Positions 1 through 9,539 of a stretch of DNA of 64,000 bases are shown piece after piece. Position numbers and translations under genes: made by a program. Each line of letters opens with the position of its first letter. The stretch's first letter is position 1. The notes under the pieces were generated by a model. It saw only the letters and a list, made by a program, of their open reading frames with translations, made no database searches and was not told where the DNA came from. Source of the DNA: Variovorax sp. HW608 (GTDB taxonomy: Bacteria; Pseudomonadota; Gammaproteobacteria; Burkholderiales; Burkholderiaceae_C); the NCBI RefSeq assembly GCF_900090195.1, contig NZ_LT607803.1, positions 6,660,229 to 6,724,228 on the forward strand. Direction: 5' to 3'.

Positions 1-1272
1 GGTGTGCGAGATGTCGAAGCACTCGACGCGGAAGTTGTCCAGGTCATCCGGCGCGAGTTCGAGCGCATCGACCAGCGCGCGGGTGCGCGCCTGCTGCGAG
101 CCCTCCTCCGCCAGCAGCCGCGCGAGTTGCAGGCTTGCGTTCTTGCACGCCATCTCCAGCCAGTGGCGCCGCTGCTCGCGCGGCTGAAACACCGCCGTGA
201 CGCGCGTGCCGGCCTGCTGCGAGATGGCCTCGATCAGTTCGCGGCTCACCAGCTCGCTCAGCACCAGCGTGGCCGGCACCGGCACGTCGATGTAGTGCTG
301 CGCGATGAAGGCCTCCAGCACCTGCACCTCGACGGGCGCGGGTGGTGGCGCGTCGTCGTCGCCGTCCGCGCCGACCTCCCCGTGCTGGATCGAGGCGGCG
401 TCCTCGACATGCACCGGGAAATACGGCCGGTCGCCGAGATGCCGCCCGCCGCGCACCATCGCGAGATTGACGCAGGCCTTTCCGCCCTGGACCTTGACCG
501 CCAGGATGTCGACGTCCTTGTCGGAAGCGATCTCGACCGACTGCTGGTGCAGCACGCGCGACAGCGCCGACATCTGGTTGCGCAGCTCGGCCGCCTGCTC
601 GAACTCGAGCTTCTCGGCGTGCGCCATCATCCGCGCCTCGAGCTGGGTGAGCACGGCCTGCGTGTCGCCCAGGAGGAAGGCTTCGGCATTGGCCACGTCC
701 TGCGCATAGTCCTGCGGCGCGATGTAGCCGACGCAGGGCCCGCTGCAACGCTTGATCTGGTAGAGCAGGCAGGGGCGCGTGCGGTTGCTGTAGACCGTGT
801 CCTCGCAGGTCCGCAGCCTGAACACCTTCTGCAGCAGCTGGATCGACTCCTTCACGGCCCAGGCGCTCGGGTACGGCCCGAAGTAGCGGTGCTTGCGGTC
901 GACCGAGCCACGGTAGTAGGCCAGCCTCGGAAACTCGTGCGAGGCGATCTTCAGGTAGGGATAGCTCTTGTCGTCGCGGAACAGGATGTTGTAGCGCGGC
1001 TTGAGCGTCTTGATCAGGTTGTTCTCGAGCAGCAGCGCCTCGGCCTCGGAGCGCACCACGGTGGTCTCCATGCGCGCTATCTTCGAGATCATGTGGCCGA
1101 TGCGGGTGCCGGCGTGGTTCTTCTGGAAGTAGTTCGCCACGCGCTTCTTCAGGTTGCGCGCCTTGCCGACGTAAAGCACCGCCCCCGCCGAATCGAAATA
1201 GCGGTAGACGCCCGGCAGTTGCGGCAATGCCGCGACCTCGCTCAGCAGTTGTTCGGAATGCGTTTCTGACAT
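1..1272 (-). CDS. uvrC: Excinuclease ABC subunit C, 3' end outside window
   Basis: UvrC makes both incisions around bulky DNA lesions in the UvrABC nucleotide excision repair complex. The frame runs from an ATG at 1272 (protein begins [10 protein letters not shown]) to base 1 with no stop, giving 424 codons. The N-terminal GIY-YIG nuclease domain is visible (GVYRYFD, then [13 protein letters not shown]), followed by the cysteine cluster region ([13 protein letters not shown]) and the UVR segment ([15 protein letters not shown]). The last residues seen are VECFDISHT, the start of the conserved C-terminal RNase H-like endonuclease domain, so that domain and the helix-hairpin-helix lie beyond the window. 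It starts 4 bp after the OsmC-type gene on the same strand and is probably co-transcribed with it. Confidence 0.97.
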   Translation of the reverse strand, partial: MSETHSEQLLSEVAALPQLPGVYRYFDSAGAVLYVGKARNLKKRVANYFQKNHAGTRIGHMISKIARMETTVVRSEAEALLLENNLIKTLKPRYNILFRDDKSYPYLKIASHEFPRLAYYRGSVDRKHRYFGPYPSAWAVKESIQLLQKVFRLRTCEDTVYSNRTRPCLLYQIKRCSGPCVGYIAPQDYAQDVANAEAFLLGDTQAVLTQLEARMMAHAEKLEFEQAAELRNQMSALSRVLHQQSVEIASDKDVDILAVKVQGGKACVNLAMVRGGRHLGDRPYFPVHVEDAASIQHGEVGADGDDDAPPPAPVEVQVLEAFIAQHYIDVPVPATLVLSELVSRELIEAISQQAGTRVTAVFQPREQRRHWLEMACKNASLQLARLLAEEGSQQARTRALVDALELAPDDLDNFRVECFDISHT

Positions 1273-1276
1273 CGGT

Positions 1277-1759
1277 TTACCGGGGAGCCGCTTTCGCGAG
1301 CACCGGCTCGCAGCGGACTTCGGTCTTCACGGAGTTGGCGATGAAGCGCTCGTCATGCGCGCAATGGTGCATTTCCTCGATCTGCGCGGCAGAAGGGAGG
1401 CACTCGCCCGAGAACTGCACCTCCGGCCGCAGCGTGACCTGGGTCATCGCGATCCTGCGCGCGGCGTTGGCGCCCATTTGGCCGACCGCACGGTCGACGT
1501 AGCTCTCCACGCAGAAGCCGCGCGCGGCCGCGATCGACAGGAACCAGAGCATGTGGCAGCTCGACAGCGAGGCCACGAAGGCCTCCTCGGGGTCGACGGC
1601 GGCCGGATCGGACAGCGGCACCGGCACCACGTGCGGCGACGACGAGCCCGCCCATTCGGCGCCGCCGTCGAAGCGGATCGCATGGCGGCGGCTGTAGCGA
1701 TTGCCGACGAAGTCCTGGCCGCCGCGCCGCCAGGTGATTTCGGCCGAGTACTGGGGCAT
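1277..1759 (-). CDS. OsmC family protein
   Basis: The 160-residue protein has the OsmC/Ohr fold pattern: an N-terminal beta part ([10 protein letters not shown]), a central helix with a cysteine ([11 protein letters not shown], about residues 66-76) and a second cysteine in [17 protein letters not shown]. In OsmC and Ohr proteins the two cysteines reduce organic hydroperoxides. Spacing and the [10 protein letters not shown] segment fit the general OsmC-like group better than classical Ohr, so the true substrate is uncertain. It lies 4 bp upstream of uvrC on the same strand and is divergent from earP, with a 47-bp gap. No signal peptide is visible, so it should be cytoplasmic. Confidence 0.85.
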   Translation of the reverse strand: MPQYSAEITWRRGGQDFVGNRYSRRHAIRFDGGAEWAGSSSPHVVPVPLSDPAAVDPEEAFVASLSSCHMLWFLSIAAARGFCVESYVDRAVGQMGANAARRIAMTQVTLRPEVQFSGECLPSAAQIEEMHHCAHDERFIANSVKTEVRCEPVLAKAAPR

Positions 1760-1806
1760 GGATGCTGTCTCCGTGAATCGATTGCGGGGCTGTAGAGTAT
1801 CCCGCG

Positions 1807-2877
1807 ATGCGCTGGGACATTTTCTGCAAGGTGATCGACAACCACGGCGACGTCGGCGTTTGCTGGCGGCTCGCGGCCGGACTCGCGGGCCGGGGTGAAA
1901 AGGTTCGCCTGTGGATCGACGAGCCTTCCGCGCTGGCCTGGATGGCGCCGGCCGGATGCCCCGGCGTCACGGTGGTCCGCTGGACCGAACGCGACGCCGC
2001 GTGGCACGCCGCCGCCGCGCCCGCGCCGGACGTGCTCGTCGAGGCGTTCGGCTGCGATCCGGCGCCCGAAGTCGTCTCGCTCTTCGCCCGCCAGCCGCAG
2101 GCCGAGGGGGTGCGGCACCGGTGGATCAACCTCGAATACCTCTCCGCCGAGCCCTATGTCGAGCGGCTGCACCGCCTGCCGTCTCCGGTCTTCCGGCATC
2201 CCGGCGCGGGCCTGACCAAGCATTTCTTCTATCCGGGGTTCACCGCCGCGACCGGCGGCCTGCTGCGCGAGCCCGATCTGGCGACGCGCCGCGAAGGTTT
2301 CGACCGTGCCGCATGGCTCGCGGCGCACGACATTTCCTGGCGCGGCGAGCGGCTGGTGTCGCTCTTCTGCTATGAACCGCGTGCACTCGACAGCCTGCTC
2401 GCGCAACTGGAAAGCGCCGGCGAGCCGACCCGGCTCCTGGTGACGGCCGGCCGCGCCACCGCCGCGCTGCCGCCGGGGCCGCCCCAGCGCGGCGCCCTGT
2501 CGATTTCCTGGCTGCCCTATGTCTCGCAGACCGACTTCGATCACCTGCTCTGGACTTGCGACCTCAACTTCGTCCGGGGCGAGGATTCGCTGGTCCGCGC
2601 GCTCTGGGCGGGCGCCCCCTTCGTGTGGCAGATCTATCCGCAGGACGACGACGCGCACCATACCAAGCTCGATGCCTTTCTCGACTGGCTGAACGCACCG
2701 CGCTCGCTGCGCGATTTCCACCACCGGTGGAACGGCATTTCGCCGAGCCCGCTGCCCCTGCTCGACCAGAAAACGCTCGCGGAGTGGGGCGTGGCGGCAC
2801 AGGCGGCGAGGGAATCTCTATGCATGCAGGAGGATCTTTTGACCCGCCTCGTCCGTTTCGTGACTCAAAAAAGCTAA
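1807..2877 (+). CDS. earP: EF-P arginine rhamnosyltransferase EarP
   Basis: EarP transfers rhamnose from dTDP-L-rhamnose to an arginine of elongation factor P, which activates EF-P for rescuing ribosomes stalled at polyproline. The 356-residue protein opens with the family signature [21 protein letters not shown]11 and D15 match the aspartates reported to be needed for catalysis in Pseudomonas and Neisseria EarP. The C-terminal half carries the nucleotide-sugar-binding region ([19 protein letters not shown], then [14 protein letters not shown]). The gene is 136 bp upstream of efp on the same strand, the usual arrangement. The acceptor arginine is present in the adjacent EF-P (R32). dTDP-rhamnose genes are not in the window. 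Confidence 0.96.
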   Translation: MRWDIFCKVIDNHGDVGVCWRLAAGLAGRGEKVRLWIDEPSALAWMAPAGCPGVTVVRWTERDAAWHAAAAPAPDVLVEAFGCDPAPEVVSLFARQPQAEGVRHRWINLEYLSAEPYVERLHRLPSPVFRHPGAGLTKHFFYPGFTAATGGLLREPDLATRREGFDRAAWLAAHDISWRGERLVSLFCYEPRALDSLLAQLESAGEPTRLLVTAGRATAALPPGPPQRGALSISWLPYVSQTDFDHLLWTCDLNFVRGEDSLVRALWAGAPFVWQIYPQDDDAHHTKLDAFLDWLNAPRSLRDFHHRWNGISPSPLPLLDQKTLAEWGVAAQAARESLCMQEDLLTRLVRFVTQKS

Positions 2878-2915
2878 AATTACGGGCTTTGCGGAATTCC
2901 GGCATGGGCGGCCTC

Positions 2916-2942
2916 GATCGCCCAAGATCGCCCAGATCGCCC
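2916..2942 (+). repeat. Three GATCGCCC repeats upstream of efp
   Basis: GATCGCCC occurs at 2916-2923, 2926-2933 and 2935-2942, between earP and efp, about 70 bp before the efp start. The units are separated by AA and A. The role is unknown; a protein-binding site or simple slippage product are both possible. Confidence 0.6.
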
Positions 2943-3013
2943 GGTGCTCGCTTTTCCGCCGAACCCGCCGCGGTGCAATTGCAACGAGCGGCCTACATCC
3001 AGAGATCCTGATT

Positions 3014-3568
3014 ATGAAAATCGCTCAAGAAATTCGCGCCGGCAACGTGATCATGCACGGCAAGGACCCCATGGTCGTCCTCAAGACCGAATACAGCCGC
3101 GGCGGCCGCAACTCCGCCACCGTGCGCATGAAGCTCAAGAGCCTGATCGCCAACTTCAACACCGAAGTGGTCTTCAAGGCCGACGACAAGATGGAGCAGA
3201 TCATCCTCGAGAAGAAGGAATGCACCTACTCCTACTTCGCCGATCCGATGTACGTCTGCATGGACACCGAGTACAACCAGTACGAAGTCGAAGCCGAGAA
3301 CATGGGCGACGCCCTCAACTACCTCGAAGACGGCATGCCGGTCGAAGTGGTGTTCTACGACGGCAAGGCGATCTCGGTCGAACTGCCGACCAGCGTCGAG
3401 CGCGAAATCACCTGGACCGAGCCGGCCGTCAAGGGCGACACCTCGGGCAAGGTCATGAAGCCCGCGAAGATCGCGACCGGCTTCGAAGTCGGCGTGCCGC
3501 TGTTCGTCTCGCAAGGCGACCGCATCGAAATCGACACCCGCACCGGCGAGTACCGCAAGCGCGTCTGA
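3014..3568 (+). CDS. efp: Translation elongation factor P
   Basis: EF-P binds between the P and E sites of the ribosome and promotes peptide bond formation at consecutive prolines. The 184-residue product has the normal family length and three beta-barrel domains: an N-terminal KOW-like domain with the modification loop, a central OB domain and a C-terminal OB domain ([22 protein letters not shown]). The loop tip reads YSRGGRNSA, with R32 as modification site. Arginine rather than lysine means the rhamnosylation pathway (EarP, encoded just upstream) and not EpmA/EpmB beta-lysylation. A strong hairpin plus T-run terminator follows the stop. Confidence 0.98.
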   Translation: MKIAQEIRAGNVIMHGKDPMVVLKTEYSRGGRNSATVRMKLKSLIANFNTEVVFKADDKMEQIILEKKECTYSYFADPMYVCMDTEYNQYEVEAENMGDALNYLEDGMPVEVVFYDGKAISVELPTSVEREITWTEPAVKGDTSGKVMKPAKIATGFEVGVPLFVSQGDRIEIDTRTGEYRKRV

Positions 3569-3595
3569 GCGATTCGAGAGCTCACTCTAAAAGGT

Positions 3596-3621
3596 AAAAG
3601 GCTCCTTCGGGAGCCTTTTTT
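3596..3621 (+). terminator. Rho-independent terminator of efp
   Basis: A perfect stem GGCTCC/GGAGCC with TTCG tetraloop (3606-3609), extended by AAAA/TTTT pairs, ends in six T residues at 3616-3621. It starts 28 bp after the efp stop. Confidence 0.92.
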
Positions 3622-3692
3622 GCGTCCGGACACCACCGACGGGCCCGGAACCTGCAAGGCGCACAATGCTCACCCGCTTCCGGCGCAAGAAC

Positions 3693-4559
3693 ATGGCAAA
3701 CAGCACACACGACCTTCACGACAAACGACTCGCCGACGCATGGGCCACTCTGCAGGCGCATGCGGACAAGGGACTGCCGCTCCACACCGATCCCTCGCGG
3801 CTGGCCTTCGCCGATCCCGAATTCCTCCTGCGCCGCGAAACCCGCGGCCTGCGGATGCAGCTCGAGCTCATGAAGCCCGACATCGAGATGCGGGCGCATG
3901 GCATCGAGAACACCATCGTGGTGTTCGGCAGCGCGCGCTTCCGCAGCGAAGAGGAATCCGGCGCCCTGATCGCGCAGGCCGAGGCGGCCGGCGACACGGT
4001 GGCGGCGGAACGCTGGCGCAAGCTCGCCCGCAGCTCGCACTACTACGAGAAGGCGCGGGCCTTCGGCAAACTCGTCGCGCAGTACAGCAACGACTGCGAT
4101 CCGGAAGACAAGCTCTTCATCTGCACCGGCGGCGGCCCCGGCATCATGCAGGCGGCCAACCGCGGGGCCTATGAAGGCGGCGGGATCTCGGTCGGGCTCG
4201 CGATCGCCCTGCCGATGGAGGAGGAAGCCAACCCGTACGTCACGCCGGCGCTGAGCTTCAAGTTCCACTACTTCGCGATCCGCAAGATGCATTTCATGAT
4301 GCGTGCGAAGGCGCTGGTCGCCTTCCCGGGCGGATTCGGGACGCTGGACGAGCTGTTCGAGGTCATCACGCTCGTGCAGACGCGCAAGGCCAAGCCGGTG
4401 CCGATCGTGCTGTTCGGATCGGACTACTGGAAGCAGCTCATCAATTTCGAGTTCCTCGCCGAGGAAGGCGTGATCTCGCCCGGGGACGTGAAGCTGATCG
4501 AGTACCTCGATACGCCCGAGGACGCCTGGGACTACATCAGGCGCTTCTACAAGCTCTAA
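3693..4559 (+). CDS. LOG family (TIGR00730-like) Rossmann-fold protein
   Basis: The protein carries the LOG signature: CTGGGPGIMQAANRGAYEGG and PGGFGTLDELFEVIT, the PGGxGTxxE motif that forms the nucleotide-binding and catalytic site in cytokinin riboside 5'-monophosphate phosphoribohydrolases. Family members are often misannotated as lysine decarboxylases. About 90 extra N-terminal residues place it with the longer bacterial LOG-like proteins, whose substrates are mostly untested. I place the start at the ATG at 3693 (MANSTHDLHD); an upstream ATG at 3666 would add nine residues. It stands alone between the efp terminator and a convergent MFS gene. Confidence 0.88.
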   Translation: MANSTHDLHDKRLADAWATLQAHADKGLPLHTDPSRLAFADPEFLLRRETRGLRMQLELMKPDIEMRAHGIENTIVVFGSARFRSEEESGALIAQAEAAGDTVAAERWRKLARSSHYYEKARAFGKLVAQYSNDCDPEDKLFICTGGGPGIMQAANRGAYEGGGISVGLAIALPMEEEANPYVTPALSFKFHYFAIRKMHFMMRAKALVAFPGGFGTLDELFEVITLVQTRKAKPVPIVLFGSDYWKQLINFEFLAEEGVISPGDVKLIEYLDTPEDAWDYIRRFYKL

Positions 4560-4571
4560 CCCGAAGTCCTT

Positions 4572-5766
4572 TCAATGCCCCGCGGCCTCTTCGGGCGGCG
4601 GGGCCTGCAAGCCCCAGACGGAGCGAGTGCCCAAGGCGACCACACCGCCGACGATCCAGAACACACCCGCCACGCCGATGATGGCACCGGCCGCGCCGAA
4701 CAGCATCGGCATCGCGACGCTGGAAGCGTTCAGGGTCATCACGCGCAAGCCAAGCGCCTCGCCGTGGCGCGCATGCGGCGTGATCTGGTGGAGCATGCTC
4801 ATCACCATCGGCTGCACCGCGCCCAGCGCGATGCCCAGAACCACCGAGCACAGGCCCATGCCGAGGGCCGAGCTCATCAGCGGATAGGCGGCGAAGACCA
4901 GCGCGGTGATCACGTTCGATGCAGTGATGACGGCGCGCTCGCTGAAGCGGGACGCCACCAGCGGCAGCACGACACGAATCCCGGCGGCCGCCACCGCGAA
5001 GGCGCCCAGGATGGTGCCGATCATCGAGGCGCTGAGGCCGCGTTCGTGGCCAAGGATCGGCAACACGAAGGTGTGCACGTCCCACGAGGCCGACTGCAAC
5101 CAGTTGACGAACAGCAGCCGCCTGAACATCGGCTCGGCCAGAAGATCCCAGGCACGCGGCTTGGCGGCGCCCTCGGGGGGGCGCGCGGTGGGAAGCTCCT
5201 GCGCACCGCGAGCCAGCAGCCAGCAGCCAGCAGGCAACCGGCAGCAGCGTCAGCAGTGCGAAGGCGACGCGGTAGCCGACCAGATCACCCGGCGCCGGCC
5301 CCGCGTGGTCGATCAGGAGTCCGGTCACGAACGGCCCCACGAAGTTGGCCGCGGCCGGGGCGATGGCCAGCCAGCTGAACACCTGTTTGAGCTGGGCCGG
5401 TCCGCTCACGGCACGACCGGCATGGCGTTGCAGCGCGATCACCGCGATGCCGGTCGCGCCGCCGGTGAGCAAGGCCGAAAGACACAGCACCGGAAACACG
5501 GGAAACACCCCGGCCAGCGCCGCGCCGCTGGCCGCCGAGACCACTGCGACGGACAGCGGACGGCAGAGGCCATGACGATCCGCAAAGCGGCCCGCCGGCA
5601 GCGCGAGAAAAACCTGCGTCAACGCGAACAGCGAAAGCAGCACGCCGACCGACGCGGCGCTGTGGCCATCGCGCAGCGCCAGCAGCGGCGCCGCGAGCCG
5701 GGTGCCCGTCATCGCCGCATGCAGGCAGACCTGCGCGAGGATCAGGCGAAGCAAGCCAGGGTTCAC
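4572..5766 (-). pseudogene. MFS transporter, frameshifted at a 7-bp tandem repeat
   Basis: Two overlapping frames together make one MFS transporter. The N-terminal half starts at a GTG at 5766 (VNPGLLRLILAQV) that overlaps the rmuC stop as GTGA and reads through about six membrane segments to LLPVACWLLA. The C-terminal half continues in another frame (ARGAQELPTARPPEGA onward, PMFRRLLFVNWLQSASWD) and ends at 4572. The switch falls inside three tandem copies of CCAGCAG (plus strand, 5213-5233). Removing one unit restores a single frame of 395 residues, a normal MFS length. As read, the protein loses its correct second half. It could be a true mutation, a reversible phase-variable locus or a sequencing error. 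The substrate is unknown. Confidence 0.85.
5211..5233 (+). repeat. 7-bp tandem repeat (CCAGCAG, 3.3 copies) at the MFS frameshift
   Basis: Units lie at 5213-5219, 5220-5226 and 5227-5233, with a partial AG before them. Seven is not a multiple of three, so each gain or loss of a unit changes the reading frame of the MFS gene. Confidence 0.9.
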
Positions 5767-7109
5767 GGGGCGCTGTCGTCCTCGCCGTCGATGAGCGGCA
5801 GCAGCCCCTGGCTCTGCGATTCCGGCAGGGCCTCGACCTTGCGCAGCGCGAGCCGCATCTGCTTGGCGCGCGTGTCGGCCTTGTCGATGGTGTCGGAGGC
5901 CTTGGAGACCTGTTCCTTGATGCGCGCGACCCAGTCGCCATAGCGCTCGAACTCGGTCTTGACCGCGCCGAGCACCTTCCAGACCTCGGAAGCCTGATGC
6001 TCGAGCGCCAGCGTACGGAAGCCCATGTGCAGGCTGTTGAGCATCGCGAGCAGCGTGGTCGGCCCCGCGAGCGTCACCCGGTGCTGCCGCTGGATCGCGT
6101 CCATCAGCCCGGGGCGGCGCAGCACTTCGGCATACAGGCTTTCGACCGGCAGGAAAAGAATCGCGAAATCGGTGGTGTGCGGCGCCGCGAGGTAGTTCTC
6201 GGAAATCGACTTCGCCTCGGAACGGATGCGCGCTTCGAGCGCCTTGGCCGCCGCTTCGGCGGCAGCGGGATCGGCGCGCTCGTGCGCATCGAGCAGGCGC
6301 TCGTAGTCGTCGCGCGGAAACTTGGCATCGATCGGCAGCCACACCGGCGCGCCGTCGCCGCCCCGGCCCGGGAAGCGGATCGCGAAATCCACCCGCTGGC
6401 CGCTGCGCGGCCTGGTCTCGACCTGCTTGGCGTACTGGTCCGGCGTCAGCACCTGTTCGAGCAGGGCCTCGAGCTGGACTTCGCCGAACACGCCGCGCGT
6501 CTTCACGTTGGTCAGCACGCGCTGCAGGCTGCCGACGCCGACCGCCAGCGTCTGCATTTCGCCGAGGCCCTTGTGCACCTGCTCCAGCCGGTCGGCGACC
6601 TGCTTGAAACTTTCGCCGAGACGGGCTTCGAGCGTGCTCTGGAGCTTTTCGTCCACGGTCCTGCGCATCTCGTCGAGCTTGGCGGTATTGGTCTGCTGGA
6701 GCTGGGCCAGCTGGGCCTCCATCGTCGCGCGCACCTCGGCAAGCCGCCGCGCGTTCGATTCGCTCAGGCCCTGCAGTTGGGTATTGAGCGTGTCGGCGAG
6801 CGTCTTCTGCAGCAGCGCGAGCTGCTGCGCAAAGGCATCGATCTGCGCGTTCTGCGTGCGCGTGGATTCCGCGCCCTGATGGACCAGCGCCTGCTGGAAG
6901 GTGACGAAGGCCTGGGCGGTCTCCTGCCGGGCGCCGCGCGAGGACTCGCCGATCTCGTGGCGCAGTTCGCGCTCGACGCGCTCGTTGCCGGCGGCCAGGG
7001 TGGCGACCAGCGCCGAGTGGTCCGGCGGCGACGGCTCGCGCGCCAGCAGCCACACGATGAGGATGAAATTCAGGGCCGCGAGGGCCAGCAGGATCCAGGT
7101 TTCGATCAC
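5763..7109 (-). CDS. rmuC: DNA recombination protein RmuC
   Basis: RmuC-family proteins limit DNA inversions at short inverted repeats and contain a nuclease-like core. The 448-residue protein has an N-terminal membrane anchor (WILLALAALNFILIVWLL, about residues 5-22), a long coiled coil rich in Q, E and R (about 40-200), and the conserved core (TRGVFGEVQLEALLEQVL, VDFAIRFPG, LPIDAKFPRDDYERLL, then PTTLLAMLNSLHMGFRTLAL). The aspartates and lysine of PIDAKFP resemble a PD-(D/E)XK site. Length and motif order match the family. Its stop overlaps the start of the downstream MFS gene (GTGA), suggesting coupled translation. Confidence 0.95.
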   Translation of the reverse strand: MIETWILLALAALNFILIVWLLAREPSPPDHSALVATLAAGNERVERELRHEIGESSRGARQETAQAFVTFQQALVHQGAESTRTQNAQIDAFAQQLALLQKTLADTLNTQLQGLSESNARRLAEVRATMEAQLAQLQQTNTAKLDEMRRTVDEKLQSTLEARLGESFKQVADRLEQVHKGLGEMQTLAVGVGSLQRVLTNVKTRGVFGEVQLEALLEQVLTPDQYAKQVETRPRSGQRVDFAIRFPGRGGDGAPVWLPIDAKFPRDDYERLLDAHERADPAAAEAAAKALEARIRSEAKSISENYLAAPHTTDFAILFLPVESLYAEVLRRPGLMDAIQRQHRVTLAGPTTLLAMLNSLHMGFRTLALEHQASEVWKVLGAVKTEFERYGDWVARIKEQVSKASDTIDKADTRAKQMRLALRKVEALPESQSQGLLPLIDGEDDSAP

Positions 7110-7125
7110 GGGTCTGGTGGTTTTC

Positions 7126-8112
7126 TTATCGGGTTGCGAGAACGGCAGGGTTGAGCGGCGTGACCGGCTTGTTGTGCACCAGGTAGCCGATGAGGTTGTC
7201 GACCGCGAGATCGGCCATCGCGCGGCGCGTCGGCACGGTCGCGCTGGCGATGTGCGGCGTCAGGACCACGTTCGGCACCTCGAGCAGTTCCGGATGCACC
7301 TTCGGCTCGCCCTCGAAGACGTCGAGGCCGGCGGCGGCGATGCGCTTCTCGCGCAGCGCCACGGCCAGCGCCGCATCGTCGACGATGCCGCCGCGCGCGA
7401 TGTTGACGAGGGTCGCGGTCGGCTTCATGAGTGCGATCTCGGCGGCGCCGATCGTGTGGTGCGATGCCGGCGTGTAAGGCACCACCAGCACCACATGGTC
7501 GGCGGTCTTCAGCAGCTCTTCCTTGCCGACGAAGGCGGCCTTGCACTCGGCTTCGAGATTCGCATCGAGCCGCGAGCGGTTGTGATAGATCACCTTCATG
7601 CGAAAGCCGTGCGCGCCGCGCTTGGCGATGCCCTGCCCGATCCGGCCCATGCCGATGATGCCCAGGGTCGAGCCATGGATGTCGGAGCCGGAGAACATGT
7701 CGTAGCTCCACTTTTCCCACTTGCCGGCGCGCAGGAAATGCTCGCTCTCGGCGATGCGGCGCGCGGTGGCCATCAGCAGCGCGAAGCCGAAATCGGCGGT
7801 GGTCTCGGTGAGCACGTCCGGCGCGTTGGTGCCGAGCACGCCGCGCGCGGTCATCGCGTCGATGTCGAAGTTGTTGTAGCCCACCGCCATGTTGGCGCAG
7901 ATCTTCAGGCCAGGGCAGGCGTCGAGCACCTCGGCGTCGATGCGCTCGCTGCCGGTGGTGAAGGCGCCCTCTTTGCCCTTGAGCTTCTCGATGAGCTGGG
8001 CCTTGGTCCAGCTTTCGTCGCCCTGGTTGGCTTCGACCTCGAAATGCTTCTCGAGCCGGGCGATGGTCTCGGGAAAGATCGAACGGGCGACGAGGACTTT
8101 GGGCTTGTTCAT
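7126..8112 (-). CDS. D-2-hydroxyacid dehydrogenase (glyoxylate/hydroxypyruvate reductase type)
   Basis: This 328-residue enzyme reduces glyoxylate or hydroxypyruvate (or a similar 2-keto acid) with NAD(P)H. The Rossmann motif is LGIIGMGRIGQGIAKR, and the catalytic Arg-Glu-His triad is in NIARGGIVDD, DVFEGEP and LTPHIASAT. The substrate-side segment NMAVGYNNFD is typical of GhrB/GyaR-like members. The start is ATG 8112 (MNKPKVLVARSIF), two bases after the stop of the NhaD-like gene. Cofactor choice cannot be fixed from sequence alone. Rmuc, this gene, the antiporter and pncB form a tight same-strand run. Confidence 0.92.
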   Translation of the reverse strand: MNKPKVLVARSIFPETIARLEKHFEVEANQGDESWTKAQLIEKLKGKEGAFTTGSERIDAEVLDACPGLKICANMAVGYNNFDIDAMTARGVLGTNAPDVLTETTADFGFALLMATARRIAESEHFLRAGKWEKWSYDMFSGSDIHGSTLGIIGMGRIGQGIAKRGAHGFRMKVIYHNRSRLDANLEAECKAAFVGKEELLKTADHVVLVVPYTPASHHTIGAAEIALMKPTATLVNIARGGIVDDAALAVALREKRIAAAGLDVFEGEPKVHPELLEVPNVVLTPHIASATVPTRRAMADLAVDNLIGYLVHNKPVTPLNPAVLATR

Positions 8113-8114
8113 GG

Positions 8115-9539
8115 TCAACGCAAGAAGATGAAGGTGGCAATGACAAAGAGCGGCACCAGGATGCCGCCCGACCACAGCATGTAGCCGAAGAAGCTCGGCA
8201 TCCGCACGCCGCGGCTTTCCGCGATGGCCTTGACCATCAGGTTGGGCGCGTTGCCGATGTAGGTGTTGGCGCCCATGAATACGGCGCCGGCGGAGATCGC
8301 CGCCAGCGTCGTCGCATAGGTGGTCATCAGGGCCTGCGGATCGCCGCCGGCCGTATTGAAGAACACCAGGTAGGTCGGTGCATTGTCGAGGAAGGAGCTG
8401 AGGATGCCGGTGGCCCAGAAGTACATCGCCGGATCGGGCTGGCCGTCGGAACGGGTCACCGCGGAGATGACGCCGCCGAAAGGACCGCCCGCGCCGGCCT
8501 TCAGCATGGCGATCACCGGCACGATGGTCACGAAGATCCCCGCGAAGAGCTTGGCGACCTCGACCATCGGTCCCCAGCCGAACTGGTTGGCCGCATGCAC
8601 CCGGGGCGGCGTGATGCGCAGCGACAGCAGGATGATCGCGACCAGCGCCACGTCGCGCACCAGGCCCGGCAACCCGACCTCCGTGCCGAAGACGTCGAAG
8701 CCTAGCTTCGACTTCCACACGCCGCTCAGGAGCACGAAGAACACGACGCCGCCCAGCAGCCAGAAGTTGATGGCGCCTTCGAACGCGATGCCGCGCGTGT
8801 CGGGCGTCGGATCGAAAGGCAGCAGGTCTTCGTTGCGGAAGTACCAGGCGTCGAGCAGGTAGAAGAGCACCAGCAGGATGCCGGTCAGGAACAGGGTTTC
8901 GGGCAGGATGTTCCGCAGCGTCCAGGTGAAGTCGACGCCCTTCAGAAAGCCCAGGAAGAGCGGCGGATCCCCCAGCGGCGTGAGTGCGCCGCCCACGTTC
9001 GACACGATGAAGATGAAGAAGACGATCACGTGCGCCTTGTGCCGCCGGTTGTCGTTGGCGCGGATCAGCGGCCGGATCAGCAGCATGGAGGCACCGGTGG
9101 TGCCCATCAGGCTCGCCAGAACGGCGCCGACCGCGAGGATCGCGGTGTTGAGCCGCGGCGAGCCGCGCAGGTTGCCGCGGATGTGGATCCCGCCCGAGAC
9201 CGCGAACAGCGCGGCCAGCAGGATGACGAAGGGGATGTATTCGCCGACCAGCGCATGCACCAGTTGGGCGCCCGCGAGCGGCGCACCGTGGATCACGGCG
9301 AACGGAAGCAGGAAGGCCAGGCCCCAGGCCGCGGCCAGCTTGCCGTAGTGGTGATGCCAGAACGCCGGTGCCAGAAGCGGCATCAGCGCGATCGACAGGA
9401 GCATCCCGGCGAACGGCACGCTCCACCAGACCGAGAGACGCGCACCGTCGATCTCGTCCGCGAACGCGGCGGCCGGTGACGTCAACAGCACATATGCCAG
9501 CGAACGCAGAACGCTCTTCGTCGACCCCGACGCCTTCAT
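8115..9539 (-). CDS. Sodium:proton antiporter, NhaD/ion transporter superfamily
   Basis: A 474-residue membrane protein with a cleavable-looking signal ([16 protein letters not shown] then AAAFADE) and 11-13 hydrophobic segments. The conserved NhaD-type elements are [23 protein letters not shown] in the first half and [14 protein letters not shown] in the second, with the late [20 protein letters not shown] re-entrant element. NhaD proteins exchange Na+ or Li+ for protons across the inner membrane. The ATG at 9539 overlaps the pncB stop (ATGA), so the genes are translationally coupled. It belongs to the ion transporter superfamily that also holds citrate and arsenite carriers, so the exact ion is inferred. 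Confidence 0.85.
   Translation of the reverse strand: MKASGSTKSVLRSLAYVLLTSPAAAFADEIDGARLSVWWSVPFAGMLLSIALMPLLAPAFWHHHYGKLAAAWGLAFLLPFAVIHGAPLAGAQLVHALVGEYIPFVILLAALFAVSGGIHIRGNLRGSPRLNTAILAVGAVLASLMGTTGASMLLIRPLIRANDNRRHKAHVIVFFIFIVSNVGGALTPLGDPPLFLGFLKGVDFTWTLRNILPETLFLTGILLVLFYLLDAWYFRNEDLLPFDPTPDTRGIAFEGAINFWLLGGVVFFVLLSGVWKSKLGFDVFGTEVGLPGLVRDVALVAIILLSLRITPPRVHAANQFGWGPMVEVAKLFAGIFVTIVPVIAMLKAGAGGPFGGVISAVTRSDGQPDPAMYFWATGILSSFLDNAPTYLVFFNTAGGDPQALMTTYATTLAAISAGAVFMGANTYIGNAPNLMVKAIAESRGVRMPSFFGYMLWSGGILVPLFVIATFIFLR

Noticed and set aside
2838..2880. TTGACC and TAAAAT as an efp promoter
   Set aside because: The hexamers are 30 bp apart, far from the 16-18 bp needed.
2916..2942. CRISPR-like array upstream of efp
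   Set aside because: Units are 8 bp with 1-2 bp spacing; no spacers and no cas genes.
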